From Bacteroidota bacterium (lineage in GTDB: Bacteria > Bacteroidota > Bacteroidia > Sphingobacteriales > Sphingobacteriaceae): a stretch of DNA of 64,000 nt. Of this stretch, positions 47,667-56,880 are shown piece after piece. The stretch is taken from NCBI GenBank assembly GCA_021794195.1, contig JAJYRG010000001.1:12244-76243 (forward strand). Reading direction: 5' to 3'. The notes beneath the pieces were generated by a model. It was given only the letters and a program-made list of their open reading frames with translations, was not told where the DNA came from and ran no database searches. The position numbers and the translations under genes are program-made. Every line of letters begins with the position of its first letter. Positions within the stretch are counted from its first letter, which is position 1.

Positions 47667-48167
47667 TTACTTCCGCTCATATACTTCAAAGGTGTAATCG
47701 TACGGATGTTTTGCATCTTTTTTGTGAGGCTCAGCAGCAGTCTTTTCCCAATCGTCAGCAGATAACTCTGGAAAATAAACGCTCCCCTCCACTGTACCGT
47801 GTACACGGGTAAGGTAAATACGATCGGCAATGGGCAGGGCCATTTTATAGATTTCCCCCCCGCCTATTATAAAAATCTCTTTTTCGTCCCGGCAATAGCC
47901 GATCGCTTCTTCCAGGGAATTTGCTACGTCTATGTTATCCGCTTTGTAGTTGTAATTTCGGGTGATAACAATATTTCGCCGTTTTACTAAAGGTTTTGTA
48001 AGGGATTCAAATGTTTTTCTCCCCATTAATATACTGTGGCCTATGGTTTTTTCTTTGAAAAATTTCAAATCATTCGGAAGGTGCCATGGCATGGATTTGC
48101 CATCTCCTATGACATTGTTTTCAGCAGCGGCTACAATAAGGGTGATATCTACAGGATATGTTTTCAT
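47667..48167 (-). CDS. folA: Dihydrofolate reductase
   Basis: 166 aa. The start block ITLIVAAAENNVIGDGKSMPWHLPNDLKFFK has the substrate loop and the catalytic acidic residue (Asp in LPNDLK). The NADPH-binding motifs MGRKTFESL and EIFIIGGGEIY are intact. It regenerates tetrahydrofolate used up by thymidylate synthase, whose gene lies 5 bp upstream on the same strand; thyA-folA is clearly an operon. Confidence 0.97.
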   Translation of the reverse strand: MKTYPVDITLIVAAAENNVIGDGKSMPWHLPNDLKFFKEKTIGHSILMGRKTFESLTKPLVKRRNIVITRNYNYKADNIDVANSLEEAIGYCRDEKEIFIIGGGEIYKMALPIADRIYLTRVHGTVEGSVYFPELSADDWEKTAAEPHKKDAKHPYDYTFEVYERK

Positions 48168-48172
48168 AATGA

Positions 48173-48994
48173 TTATACAGCTACAGGAGCTTTTATATGG
48201 GGGTGATGTTCATAGTTTTCAAGAGTAAAATCTTCATATTTAAAGTCGAAGATGTTTTTGACATCTTTATTTAACGACATAGTAGGCAGAGGTTTAGGCT
48301 CCCGGGACAATTGTAGTTGAGTCTGTCCAAAGTGATTGCTGTATATGTGCGCATCTCCAAACGTATGTACAAATTCATAAGCTTCCATATCACAGACCTG
48401 AGCCACCATCATCGTCAACAAAGCATAAGAAGCGATATTGAAAGGGACACCTAAAAATATATCTGCACTTCTCTGATAAAGCTGGCAGGATAAGCGCGGC
48501 TTGTAGATGTTTTTTTCGGGCTGTGCCGGCGCTACATAAAATTGAAAGAAAGTATGGCAGGGAGGCAAAGCCATATTATCTACTTCGGCGACATTCCAGG
48601 CAGAGACGATGATACGGCGGGAGTCCGGAGTAGTTTTAATCTGATCGATGATTTTTTCTATTTGGTCTATATGTTTTCCACCCGGAGTAGGCCAAGAGCG
48701 CCATTGCGAACCATAGACAGGTCCTAAGTCCCCGTTTTCATCTGCCCATTCATCCCAAATGCTGACTCCGTTATCTTTCAGGTATTTGATGTTGGTATCG
48801 CCCTTTAAAAACCAAATAAGTTCATGTATAATCGAGCGTAAGTGTAGCTTTTTAGTCGTTACCATTGGGAAGCCTTCTTGAAGATTAAACCGCATTTGAT
48901 AGCCAAAAACACTGCGGGTTCCCGTACCGGTACGATCTGTTTTCTCCACACCGGCTTCATACACATGCTTTAATAAATCTAAATATTGTCTCAT
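48173..48994 (-). CDS. thyA: Thymidylate synthase
   Basis: 273 aa. Makes dTMP from dUMP and methylene-tetrahydrofolate. The active-site cysteine lies in [12 protein letters not shown], and the family blocks [26 protein letters not shown] and [24 protein letters not shown] are intact. First gene of the thyA-folA operon. A 349-bp spacer upstream holds no clear promoter. Confidence 0.97.
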   Translation of the reverse strand: MRQYLDLLKHVYEAGVEKTDRTGTGTRSVFGYQMRFNLQEGFPMVTTKKLHLRSIIHELIWFLKGDTNIKYLKDNGVSIWDEWADENGDLGPVYGSQWRSWPTPGGKHIDQIEKIIDQIKTTPDSRRIIVSAWNVAEVDNMALPPCHTFFQFYVAPAQPEKNIYKPRLSCQLYQRSADIFLGVPFNIASYALLTMMVAQVCDMEAYEFVHTFGDAHIYSNHFGQTQLQLSREPKPLPTMSLNKDVKNIFDFKYEDFTLENYEHHPHIKAPVAV

Positions 48995-49343
48995 ACACTT
49001 CCTGATTTAAGATAGTCAAGAACAGACTCTCCGCCTTGACCATACAAAAGTAAGGATTTATTCCATGAAAAAAATCCACCCTCATATAATGTCAAATATA
49101 AGCATAAACTATGCTGTAGAAATAATGATCTGAGATTCTGTGTGGATTCGTCAAACTTACATCAGATCCCTTTCCCGGCGCCCAGTAACAGCATCAACAA
49201 AGAGGGGAGTAACCGAACGCTTCAATTTAACGCTAAAAAACTGTCTCCTGTAAACATAAAAACAGTCTTTACTTTTTTCGGCTTGTTTTATTCTGGAAGG
49301 TAAGCTAATGGGGAATCGTTGTTTTTTCATGTATAGATTTTAT
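48995..49343. other. 349-bp intergenic region between thyA and the porin gene
   Basis: No RNA gene or terminator was recognised. A 57-codon minus-strand ORF lies in the upper half and is listed separately with low confidence. Confidence 0.5.
49157..49330 (-). CDS. Possible 57-aa ORF downstream of the porin gene
   Basis: ATG-started, 13 bp after the porin stop on the same strand, too short for the supplied track. It begins MKKQRFPISLPSRIK and is basic, without a signal peptide or membrane helix. I recognise no family; it may be a chance ORF. Confidence 0.2.
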   Translation of the reverse strand: MKKQRFPISLPSRIKQAEKSKDCFYVYRRQFFSVKLKRSVTPLFVDAVTGRRERDLM

Positions 49344-50705
49344 TTACCATTTTGCTTGGAATAAAGTAGGCGTAATATTTAAGGATAACCAAGCCCACTG
49401 CTGATAGTTTTTCCCTTCAGGAGTGTTTTTTAAAAAGTTAACGGTAGGGTTATTCAGGTAAAATGAATATCCGCCTACAAGATTAGCATATTTATTTATA
49501 GTATAGCCGAAAGATAAATCCGCTTCTTGTCCCATATTTTTAGGGTATCCATGATTTTCTTTTCCTACTTTATTGGGCGTGAAAAATTGGTGAAAAGCCA
49601 GGCCAATAGAATAGCCATTACCGTGCTTGTAGTGAACGTTCAAATAATTGTCAGATAATCCGACATTCCCATGTGAATAACCTACGTGATAATAATCCAT
49701 AGCCCCATAAAATTTATGCCCTGTATGGAAATAAGGGTTAAAAGCCCTGTTTTCTTTTAAAGATTTATCTGTATCATTTCCACTTAAAAAATCACTCCCT
49801 ATACCGATCTGCCAGTTTGAGTTTACCTTATATCCCAAGGATGCCGAAAGTAAGAAAGCCTTCATTTTCAGGCCTTGTCTATCTTTTCCGCTTTGGTAAT
49901 ATCCTGAAAACTGACTGTTAAATCTGGGTCCATCATGAAAAAAATTCGCTCCGGATATTTGTGTGTAATGAATAGTGGTGTCCGAAGAACCGGAGTCTAC
50001 AGCGTAATTTTGCAAACCTAAATTTGTAGCCAGTAATGTGATTTTGAAATTTGGATGTAAAGAAAAACCTGCCCAAAAAGTTTGCATCCATTTATAGGGG
50101 AAAGCATCGTTTGTATTGTAATAGTTTCCCGAAGGGTTGTTTATATTATTTTCATAATTTGCACCGTAGTTTTGATTAAAAGCAAAGAACCCTTTCATTG
50201 TCAAGTTGCTTTTACCCATGTGGAAAGACAAGGCGTCATGCGCGCGCCCACCTTGAGCCCAATCCAATTCTCCAAAGATGCGTTCATCGTCCAGAGAAAT
50301 GACTTGTCTCCCCATTTTCAAACTCCACGAGGAAGATAAATTTAATTTTGTCCAGGCTTCAAATAAAGCAAATCGGTTTCCGCGGTTTTCTACTCCCTGT
50401 ACCATGTTTGCCTGGCCCCATACCCCTATATTTTGGGGAGAGAGCCTAATCGAAAGTCTATCATCATAAGTATAGTCAGCCGTAAGGCGAATCCGTTCAC
50501 TAATTAAAGCTGCCGGTTTTTCATTTTTGCTGAGCGGCCGAAAAGCACCATTTCTAAACTCTAAACGGGGACGGAATTGAGCTTTGATATCAAGTTTGTT
50601 TTCATCAGGATTGAGGTTTGGGGACTGCCCCTTGCAGACGATAGAAAAAAATAAAACAAGTGTTAAGCTGAAGGCTGTTTTTTGGATAAATGTAGATAAG
50701 GACAT
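49344..50705 (-). CDS. Outer-membrane beta-barrel porin (alginate-export family type)
   Basis: 453 aa. Signal peptide MSLSTFIQKTAFSLTLVLFFSIVCKGQ, then a barrel with repeated amphipathic strands (FRPRLEFRNGAF, IRLSPQNIGVWGQ, WSLKMGRQVISLDDERIFGELDWAQGGRAHDAL). The GRQ...LDDERI..GELDW block is the hallmark of the alginate-export porin family. In Bacteroidota these proteins have unknown cargo and are common outside alginate clusters, so the alginate role should not be assumed. Single gene. Confidence 0.8.
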   Translation of the reverse strand: MSLSTFIQKTAFSLTLVLFFSIVCKGQSPNLNPDENKLDIKAQFRPRLEFRNGAFRPLSKNEKPAALISERIRLTADYTYDDRLSIRLSPQNIGVWGQANMVQGVENRGNRFALFEAWTKLNLSSSWSLKMGRQVISLDDERIFGELDWAQGGRAHDALSFHMGKSNLTMKGFFAFNQNYGANYENNINNPSGNYYNTNDAFPYKWMQTFWAGFSLHPNFKITLLATNLGLQNYAVDSGSSDTTIHYTQISGANFFHDGPRFNSQFSGYYQSGKDRQGLKMKAFLLSASLGYKVNSNWQIGIGSDFLSGNDTDKSLKENRAFNPYFHTGHKFYGAMDYYHVGYSHGNVGLSDNYLNVHYKHGNGYSIGLAFHQFFTPNKVGKENHGYPKNMGQEADLSFGYTINKYANLVGGYSFYLNNPTVNFLKNTPEGKNYQQWAWLSLNITPTLFQAKW

Positions 50706-50923
50706 GCGCAGGTATTTTTTGTAAAAACAAATGATCTCTCTTACAAAAGAAAGGGAAAAGAAGCAGCTTTTGCCTGACAGGCATCATAAATGAATTTGAT
50801 ATTCGTCAGTTTTATGTTTTTTTCTTTGTTTTGATGGGCAGCTAAAACAGTAGTATGTATCGCTAATAATTCATAAAAAAACGGAATATTGAGAGAACAT
50901 TCCGAAATATTTGAGTATTTGTG

Positions 50924-50931
50924 TAAATTTG
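50924..50931 (+). promoter_or_regulatory. Candidate -7 box (TAAATTTG) for mtaB
   Basis: TAAATTTG lies 9 bp before the mtaB start. An inverted repeat CGGAAT-N11-ATTCCG (50882-50904) lies just upstream. The -33 TTG is not at a good distance. Confidence 0.3.
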
Positions 50932-50940
50932 TGAACTATT

Positions 50941-52260
50941 ATGGATAAAAAAGTTGCATTGTACACGTTAGGGTGTAAACTGAATTTTTCAGAAACTTCG
51001 TCAATAGGACGTTTATTCACGGATGCCGGCTATGAAGTAGTGGACTTTACATCAAAAGCTGATGTCTATGTGATCAACACTTGTTCGGTCACCGATCATG
51101 CAGATAGGAAATGCAAAAAAGTGGTTAATCAAGCTTTAAAGTATTCCCCTTTAGCACGTGTGGTTATTGTAGGTTGTTATGCACAGCTCAAGCCGAAAGA
51201 GATAGCAGAAATACCCGGCGTAGATATGGTATTGGGAGCGGCAGAAAAATTCAATATCATCGAACACATAGACGAAATTACGAAAACAGATAAACCTCTC
51301 GTGTTAAATGCGCCTATAGATGAAACCAAAGAATTTGTTTCGGCTTTTTCCTATGGGGATCGGACACGTACCTTTTTAAAGGTACAGGACGGCTGTGATT
51401 ATTCCTGCACTTTCTGCACTATACCTTTGGCGCGGGGCAAAAGCCGTTCAGGCAAGATTACCGATATCGTGCAGCAAGCTAAAGAAATTGCTGAGAGCGG
51501 AGTGAAGGAGATTGTTTTGACAGGGGTGAATATTGGGGACTTTGGAATTCGGCAAGGAAAGAGGGAAGATAAATTTATAGATTTGGTGAGAGCATTGGAT
51601 GAGGTAGAAGGGATAGAAAGATTTCGTATTTCCTCTATTGAACCTAATTTGCTGACAGATGAAATTATAAAGTTTGTATCTCAATCCAAGCGGTTTGTCC
51701 CTCATTTTCATATGCCTTTGCAGTCTGGAAGTAATCGTTTATTAGGCTTGATGCGCAGACGTTACCGCCGGGAACTTTATGAAGAGCGGGTAGCGCTTAT
51801 CAAATCTTTGATGCCTGATTGTTGTATCGGCGTAGATGTTATTGTCGGCTTTCCGGGAGAAACAAGAGAAGATTTTCTGGAAACGTATGAGTTTTTAAAC
51901 CAGCTTGACATTTCCTACTTACATGTTTTTACATATTCGGAACGTGAGAATACCATAGCGGCACAAATGGAAGGAGCCGTACCCGGTTCTACGCGGAGCG
52001 ACCGAAGTAAAATGTTACACAGCTTATCTGAAAAGAAAAGAAGGGCTTTTTATGAAACTCAGGTGGGGAAAAAGGCCGATGTTTTATGGGAAAACAATGT
52101 GAAAGATGGGTTTATGACAGGCTTTTCAAAAAATTATGTAAAAGCCCGTACCCCCTATGATCCTATTTTGGTGAATGAAGTCACATCAGTTACTTTAGAT
52201 TTTGTACATTCGGGTACAGAAGTAGAAGTGACTTTACAGGAAGAAACTTTTGTTCATTGA
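50941..52260 (+). CDS. mtaB: tRNA methylthiotransferase MtaB
   Basis: 439 aa radical-SAM enzyme that adds a methylthio group to t6A37 of tRNA. The N-terminal UPF0004 domain carries its cluster cysteines (TLGCKLNFSE, NTCSVTDHADRKC, VGCYAQ). The radical SAM motif is CDYSCTFC, and a short C-terminal TRAM-like part follows. The GCKLN signature and lack of other features favour MtaB over MiaB or RimO. Single promoter region upstream; HIT gene 75 bp downstream. Confidence 0.95.
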   Translation: MDKKVALYTLGCKLNFSETSSIGRLFTDAGYEVVDFTSKADVYVINTCSVTDHADRKCKKVVNQALKYSPLARVVIVGCYAQLKPKEIAEIPGVDMVLGAAEKFNIIEHIDEITKTDKPLVLNAPIDETKEFVSAFSYGDRTRTFLKVQDGCDYSCTFCTIPLARGKSRSGKITDIVQQAKEIAESGVKEIVLTGVNIGDFGIRQGKREDKFIDLVRALDEVEGIERFRISSIEPNLLTDEIIKFVSQSKRFVPHFHMPLQSGSNRLLGLMRRRYRRELYEERVALIKSLMPDCCIGVDVIVGFPGETREDFLETYEFLNQLDISYLHVFTYSERENTIAAQMEGAVPGSTRSDRSKMLHSLSEKKRRAFYETQVGKKADVLWENNVKDGFMTGFSKNYVKARTPYDPILVNEVTSVTLDFVHSGTEVEVTLQEETFVH

Positions 52261-52335
52261 AGGACGTAAGGGTTGCTTATACATCATTGGGTGTTTTCAT
52301 CCTCATTTTTTAAACGAAACTAAACTATAAAATAT

Positions 52336-52752
52336 ATGTCCACGATTTTTTCTCAAATTATTGCAGGAGAAATTCCTGCGTATAAAGTTGCAGAAAGCAA
52401 TGATTACTTAGCATTTTTAGATATTAGCCCGCTTACACCGGGCCATGTATTAGTCATCCCCAAAAAAGAAACGGATTATATTTTTGATATAGCGGACGAA
52501 GAATATATGGGCTTATGGGTTTTTGCTAAGATAATCGCCCAGGGAATTCAAAAAGTATTTCCATGCCCCAAAGTAGGGGTTTCAGTGGTGGGATTGGAAG
52601 TGGCGCATGCACATATTCATCTAATGCCCATACACGCTGTAGGAGATATGAATTTTGATAAACCAAAATTATCACTTTCCGAAGAAGAAATGTTAGATAT
52701 TTCCAAGAGATTGAGAGAAGCGGTCGTTGAAGTTACGAATAAAACGAAATAA
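52336..52752 (+). CDS. HIT-family nucleotide-binding hydrolase
   Basis: 138 aa. The histidine triad is VAHAHIHLMP near residue 95, and the start IFSQIIAGEIPAYKVAESNDYLAFLDI is the usual HIT beginning. It probably hydrolyses adenosine phosphoramidates or dinucleotide polyphosphates. It lies between mtaB and the DedA gene; the 92-bp gap to the next gene allows separate transcription. Confidence 0.94.
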   Translation: MSTIFSQIIAGEIPAYKVAESNDYLAFLDISPLTPGHVLVIPKKETDYIFDIADEEYMGLWVFAKIIAQGIQKVFPCPKVGVSVVGLEVAHAHIHLMPIHAVGDMNFDKPKLSLSEEEMLDISKRLREAVVEVTNKTK

Positions 52753-52844
52753 AGCACTTTTATTTTATCTACGAAGACAAGTTGTATAGATTGCAGAATT
52801 CTCTTTTGTTTTATTTTTACTACTAAGGGGCTTAATTTTATTGT

Positions 52845-53483
52845 ATGTCGGATTTGTTATTTTCCTTTCAACAGTTTTTAGACCCTGAAACGATATTAAG
52901 CCAAGGAGGGTTCTATATAGTCTGTCTTATTGTGTTTTTGGAAACAGGCGTGTTTTTTGCTTTTTTCCTTCCGGGAGATTATCTTTTGTTTTTGGCGGGA
53001 ATGTTTTGTGCTTCCGGTCGGATCGATGTTTCCATAATTGTCATGTTTACGGGTATCTTGCTATCCGGTATATTAGGAAATGCAGTGGGGTATTGGACAG
53101 GATATCGAACCGGACCTATGCTCTTTAAGAAAAAAGACTCCTTTTTTTTTAAAAGGAAATATGTCATAATGGCGGAGGAGTTTTTCCATAAGTACGGAGG
53201 GCCGGCCTTGATTATTAGCAGATTTGTGCCTATAATTCGTACCTTTGCTCCTATATTTGCGGGGATTGTGCGTTTGGATTTGCGGAAGTATATTTCATTC
53301 AATATTTTAGGAGCGCTGATTTGGGTTTCCACGATGACACTTTCGGGGTATTTTTTGCAATTAAAATTCCCGCAACTGGACGATTATATTGAATACATCA
53401 TCATCGGGATGATAGCCATAACATCTATGCCCTTAATTGCTGCGGTATTAAAAAAATGGTGGCAAGAAAAGAAAAAGAAATAA
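52845..53483 (+). CDS. DedA-family membrane protein
   Basis: 212 aa. The DedA/SNARE-associated block is FFAFFLPGDYLLFLAGMFCASG, with a later GGPALIISRFVPIIRTFAPIFAGIVRL containing the conserved arginine, and terminal helices. Such proteins act as lipid flippases or proton-coupled transporters (undecaprenyl-phosphate or phosphatidylethanolamine in some members). The inorganic pyrophosphatase gene follows after 28 bp, so a shared transcript is likely. Confidence 0.93.
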   Translation: MSDLLFSFQQFLDPETILSQGGFYIVCLIVFLETGVFFAFFLPGDYLLFLAGMFCASGRIDVSIIVMFTGILLSGILGNAVGYWTGYRTGPMLFKKKDSFFFKRKYVIMAEEFFHKYGGPALIISRFVPIIRTFAPIFAGIVRLDLRKYISFNILGALIWVSTMTLSGYFLQLKFPQLDDYIEYIIIGMIAITSMPLIAAVLKKWWQEKKKK

Positions 53484-53511
53484 TAAAGATCGTAAAATAA
53501 TAAATAATTAG

Positions 53512-54054
53512 ATGAGTACTAAACATCCATGGCACGAGATTTCCCCAGGAAACGATGTGCCGAATGCAGTGAATGCAATAATCGAAATTCCGAAAAATTC
53601 AAAAACGAAATACGAGTTAGAGAAAGAAAGTGGTCTGCTTATGGTAGACAGGGTTTTGTTTTCGTCTGTAATGTACCCAGCAAATTATGGGTTTATTCCC
53701 CAAACTTATTGTGACGATAAAGATCCTTTGGATATATTAGTGATTAGTTCGGTGGATGTAGCTCCATTGACTCTTATTGAAGCCAATGTGATAGGCGTGA
53801 TGCATATGATTGACAATGGAGAACAGGATGATAAAATTATTGCGGTAGCAAAAAATGACATGTCTGTAAACTACATAAATGATATGTCTGAACTGCCGCC
53901 ACATACAATGAAAGAAATTGTGCGTTTTTTTAAAGATTACAAAACCTTAGAAGGGAAAAACGTAACTATAGAAAATTTATACGGCCGTCATTACGCTAAA
54001 GAAATAATTATGGATAGCGTTGAGCTGTATAAAAAAGACTTTGGAAGTCAATAG
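53512..54054 (+). CDS. ppa: Inorganic pyrophosphatase
   Basis: 180 aa, soluble family I. The substrate and metal-binding block is [25 protein letters not shown], with KTKYELEK and later [11 protein letters not shown], intact. It removes pyrophosphate made in biosynthesis. It lies in the probable dedA-ppa-CorC operon, 13 bp before the next gene. Confidence 0.97.
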   Translation: MSTKHPWHEISPGNDVPNAVNAIIEIPKNSKTKYELEKESGLLMVDRVLFSSVMYPANYGFIPQTYCDDKDPLDILVISSVDVAPLTLIEANVIGVMHMIDNGEQDDKIIAVAKNDMSVNYINDMSELPPHTMKEIVRFFKDYKTLEGKNVTIENLYGRHYAKEIIMDSVELYKKDFGSQ

Positions 54055-54067
54055 ACGTTAAAAATAT

Positions 54068-55399
54068 ATGGAGGCAAAGCTGTTTTGGACCTTGTTTTTC
54101 GTTTTTGCTAACGGTTTCTTCGTTGCCGCTGAGTTTGCTATTGTCAAAATTAGAGCATCGCAGATTGAACTGCAAATCAAAACAGGAAGTAAGGTAGCAA
54201 AAATCGCTAAGAATATAACAGACAATTTAGATAGGTATTTAGCGGCTACTCAATTGGGTATCACCTTAGCTTCCCTGGCCTTGGGTTGGGTGGGTGAAGC
54301 GGTGATGTCTGAGCTGGTATTTGATATGCTGAGCTTTTTCGGAATCGAAGTAAGTACAGCTTTATCTAAAAACTTAGGTTTAATTTTAGCTTTTAGTACC
54401 ATCACCTTCCTCCATATTATTTTTGGAGAGCTGGCTCCGAAGTCTATAGCCATTCAGAAGCCGGTTGCTACGACTATGGGGATAGCCATCCCTTTGCATT
54501 TCTTTTTCGTCATATTCCGGCCTATAATATATGTTTTAAACGGGTTTGCTAATTTATTGCTGCGGTTAATTGGTTTTAAAATAAATCCGCAAGAGGCTTT
54601 TCACTCTTCTGAAGAACTGCAATACCTGCTGGATAAAGGGAAAGAATCCGGTGCGCTCAATAATACAGAACATGAGTTGATAAAAAATGTATTTGAGTTT
54701 AATGAGCGGGTTGTGAAAAATATTATGGTGCCCCGCACGAAAATTGAAGCTGTAGAAATTAATGATACTACCGAAGAATTCGTTGAAAAGGTACTGACAG
54801 AAGGGTATTCGCGTATCCCAATATATGTGGATAACATAGACGCCATTGTAGGGGTGGTACACACGAAAGATATTCTCCCTATTATTGCGGATGGACAGGA
54901 GGTTTTATTGAAGGACATAATGCGGAAGCCTTATTTCGTTCCCGAAACGAAAAAGATTAATGATCTGTTGACCGAATTTCAGCAAAAACGAATTCAGATT
55001 GCTTTTGTATTAGATGAGTTTGGAGGGACCTCAGGGATGGTGACTTTAGAAGATATTGTAGAAGAGCTGGTAGGAGAGATTCAAGATGAATACGACGAAG
55101 AGACTCCGGTTGTGGAGGAGTTATCCGAGGTAGAATTTATGGTCGATGCGGGGGCAAGTGTGCATGATGCGAATGAATTTTTGCCTTTGGAGCTTCCGGA
55201 AAGCTCGGATTATGATACCGTAGCAGGTTTGGTAAGCCATGTCTTTGAAAAAATACCGGATGTAGGAGACAGAAAAGAGTCTTTTGGCTATGCGTTTACG
55301 GTGATCAAAAAAACACAGCACAACATAGAGTTTGTAAAACTCGAGTTGCTTGACCTCTCTGAACAGGAAACGGATGAGGACGAAGCAGAAGAAGAGTAA
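54068..55399 (+). CDS. CNNM/CorC-family membrane protein with CBS pair (hemolysin-like)
   Basis: 443 aa. DUF21 helices at the start (LFWTLFFVFANGFFVAAEFAIVKIRASQIELQ), two CBS domains in the middle (VPRTKIEAVEINDT and PYFVPETKKINDLLTEF, adjoining DEFGGTSGMVTLEDIVEELVGEIQDEYD), and a CorC/HlyC C-terminal domain. Members of this family are Mg2+ or Co2+ efflux proteins. The acidic tail (ETDEDEAEEE) is unusual but common in Bacteroidota. It is followed 18 bp later by rsmE. Confidence 0.92.
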   Translation: MEAKLFWTLFFVFANGFFVAAEFAIVKIRASQIELQIKTGSKVAKIAKNITDNLDRYLAATQLGITLASLALGWVGEAVMSELVFDMLSFFGIEVSTALSKNLGLILAFSTITFLHIIFGELAPKSIAIQKPVATTMGIAIPLHFFFVIFRPIIYVLNGFANLLLRLIGFKINPQEAFHSSEELQYLLDKGKESGALNNTEHELIKNVFEFNERVVKNIMVPRTKIEAVEINDTTEEFVEKVLTEGYSRIPIYVDNIDAIVGVVHTKDILPIIADGQEVLLKDIMRKPYFVPETKKINDLLTEFQQKRIQIAFVLDEFGGTSGMVTLEDIVEELVGEIQDEYDEETPVVEELSEVEFMVDAGASVHDANEFLPLELPESSDYDTVAGLVSHVFEKIPDVGDRKESFGYAFTVIKKTQHNIEFVKLELLDLSEQETDEDEAEEE

Positions 55400-55417
55400 T
55401 CCCAAAAATATAAAGCA

Positions 55418-56134
55418 GTGCATATATTTTATACGCCGGATATTTCCATTCATGTATCGAGTTACCGATTAAGCCGAGAGGAAAGTAAGCATGCGATCCG
55501 CGTCTTGCGTTTAAAAAAAGGAGAAAAAGTAATTCTGGTCAATGGAAAAGGATTGCGGAGTGAGGCGACAGTGCAGGAAGCTGATCCTAAATCTACCTTA
55601 CTGTCGGTAGAAACATCTTCGAAGGCGGATACAAGAGACTCGTATAAGTTGCACATAGCTGTAGCTCCTACAAAAAACATAGATCGTATAGAATGGTTTC
55701 TGGAAAAAGCCATCGAAATAGGAATCGACGAATTTACCCCTTTAATCTGCCACCAATCTGAACGGAAGAAAGTGAAAATGGAAAGACTGAACCGGATAGC
55801 GGTTTCCGCTATGAAACAGTCGCAAAATTCGTTTTTGCCTGTTTTGAATGATCCGGTGGCTTATGGTGTTTTCATGAATCAAATAAAAGGTAAGACGGTA
55901 TTTAAAGGGATTGCGCATTGTATCGCGTCCTCCGAAAAAAAACACATAAAAGATGTGTTAACAGCCGGGACAGATGCTGTTTTACTCATTGGGCCGGAAG
56001 GGGACTTTTCAGAGGAAGAAGTAAGGTTGGCCTTAAGCCAAGGTTTCCAGCCCCTAAGTCTGGGAGCTTCCCGCTTGCGGACGGAAACCGCTGCATTAGC
56101 GGCTTGTATGGAAGTAGCTATTCTTAACCGTTAA
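55418..56134 (+). CDS. rsmE: 16S rRNA (uracil-1498-N3)-methyltransferase
   Basis: 238 aa. A GTG start fits the family N-terminus (HIFYTPDISIHVSSYRLS). A PUA-like N-terminal part is followed by the SPOUT domain with the knot motif LLIGPEGDFSEEEV and LSLGASRLRTETAALAA. It methylates U1498 of 16S rRNA. Its last 11 bp overlap the convergent SPOUT methyltransferase gene. Confidence 0.94.
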   Translation: MHIFYTPDISIHVSSYRLSREESKHAIRVLRLKKGEKVILVNGKGLRSEATVQEADPKSTLLSVETSSKADTRDSYKLHIAVAPTKNIDRIEWFLEKAIEIGIDEFTPLICHQSERKKVKMERLNRIAVSAMKQSQNSFLPVLNDPVAYGVFMNQIKGKTVFKGIAHCIASSEKKHIKDVLTAGTDAVLLIGPEGDFSEEEVRLALSQGFQPLSLGASRLRTETAALAACMEVAILNR

Positions 56135-56876
56135 TCTTTTTTCGGGCAATTTCGGAGCAAAAAACCGTAGTGGCGACCGCTACATTTAAAGATTCAGCGC
56201 TCCCAAAATTTGGAATGGTAACGCCGTAGTCAATTTTATTCATCAAAGAATCGTGGATTCCATTCCCTTCATTGCCCATGAGGACGATTCCTTCCGTCGC
56301 GAATTGGGTATGGTAAATAGACTCTCCATCGAGTAGAGCACCATAAATGGGTAGTTCGATTTTTTCAAAAAAAGGCAGTAAATCCTTATAGGAAATGTTT
56401 ATTCTGGCCAGCGAACCCATGCTGGCTTGCACAACTTTTGGATTGTATATATCCACACAGTCTTCAGAACAAATGATGTTTTGAATGCCAAACCATTCGG
56501 CGGTACGGATTATAGTTCCCATATTTCCCGGATCCTGGATTCTATCCAATGCTAAACTATAGCGTCCCCGAAGATTTTCGTACACCATATTTTGAGTTTC
56601 CGGAATGCGTATGAGCGCCAACATTCCCTGTGGATTTTGTAAAAACGAAATCTTTCGTATTTCTAACTCAGATACTTCACTTAATTTTATATTTTGAGGT
56701 ATTTTGTTCAATTTAGCGAAAGCAATTTCAGTGGTGTATAAAGTATCGATTTCCCAACCAGCGTGAATGAACTCTTGGATGGATTTCAAGCCTTCCACCA
56801 CAAAAAGAGCGTGAGCTTTTCTGAATTTTTTGTATTGTAAAGATTGAATGAGTCGGATTTTCGCTTTCGAAAGCAT
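56124..56876 (-). CDS. TrmH-family SPOUT RNA methyltransferase
   Basis: 250 aa from the ATG at 56876 (MLSKAKIRLIQSLQYKKFRKAHALFVVEG, the usual start). The 29-codon extension in the track looks spurious. SPOUT motifs are LALDRIQDPGNMGTIIRTAEWFGI, VLMGNEGNGI and IPNFGSAESLNVAVATT. It is a 2'-O-methyltransferase of rRNA or tRNA; the target is not readable. It overlaps rsmE at its 3' end and starts 4 bp from the divergent TamA-like gene. Confidence 0.92.
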   Translation of the reverse strand: MLSKAKIRLIQSLQYKKFRKAHALFVVEGLKSIQEFIHAGWEIDTLYTTEIAFAKLNKIPQNIKLSEVSELEIRKISFLQNPQGMLALIRIPETQNMVYENLRGRYSLALDRIQDPGNMGTIIRTAEWFGIQNIICSEDCVDIYNPKVVQASMGSLARINISYKDLLPFFEKIELPIYGALLDGESIYHTQFATEGIVLMGNEGNGIHDSLMNKIDYGVTIPNFGSAESLNVAVATTVFCSEIARKKING

Positions 56877-56880
56877 AATA

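Noticed and set aside
49344-50705. Alginate biosynthesis/export cluster
   Set aside because: Only the porin is present, with no alginate genes around; the family name is not evidence of function here.
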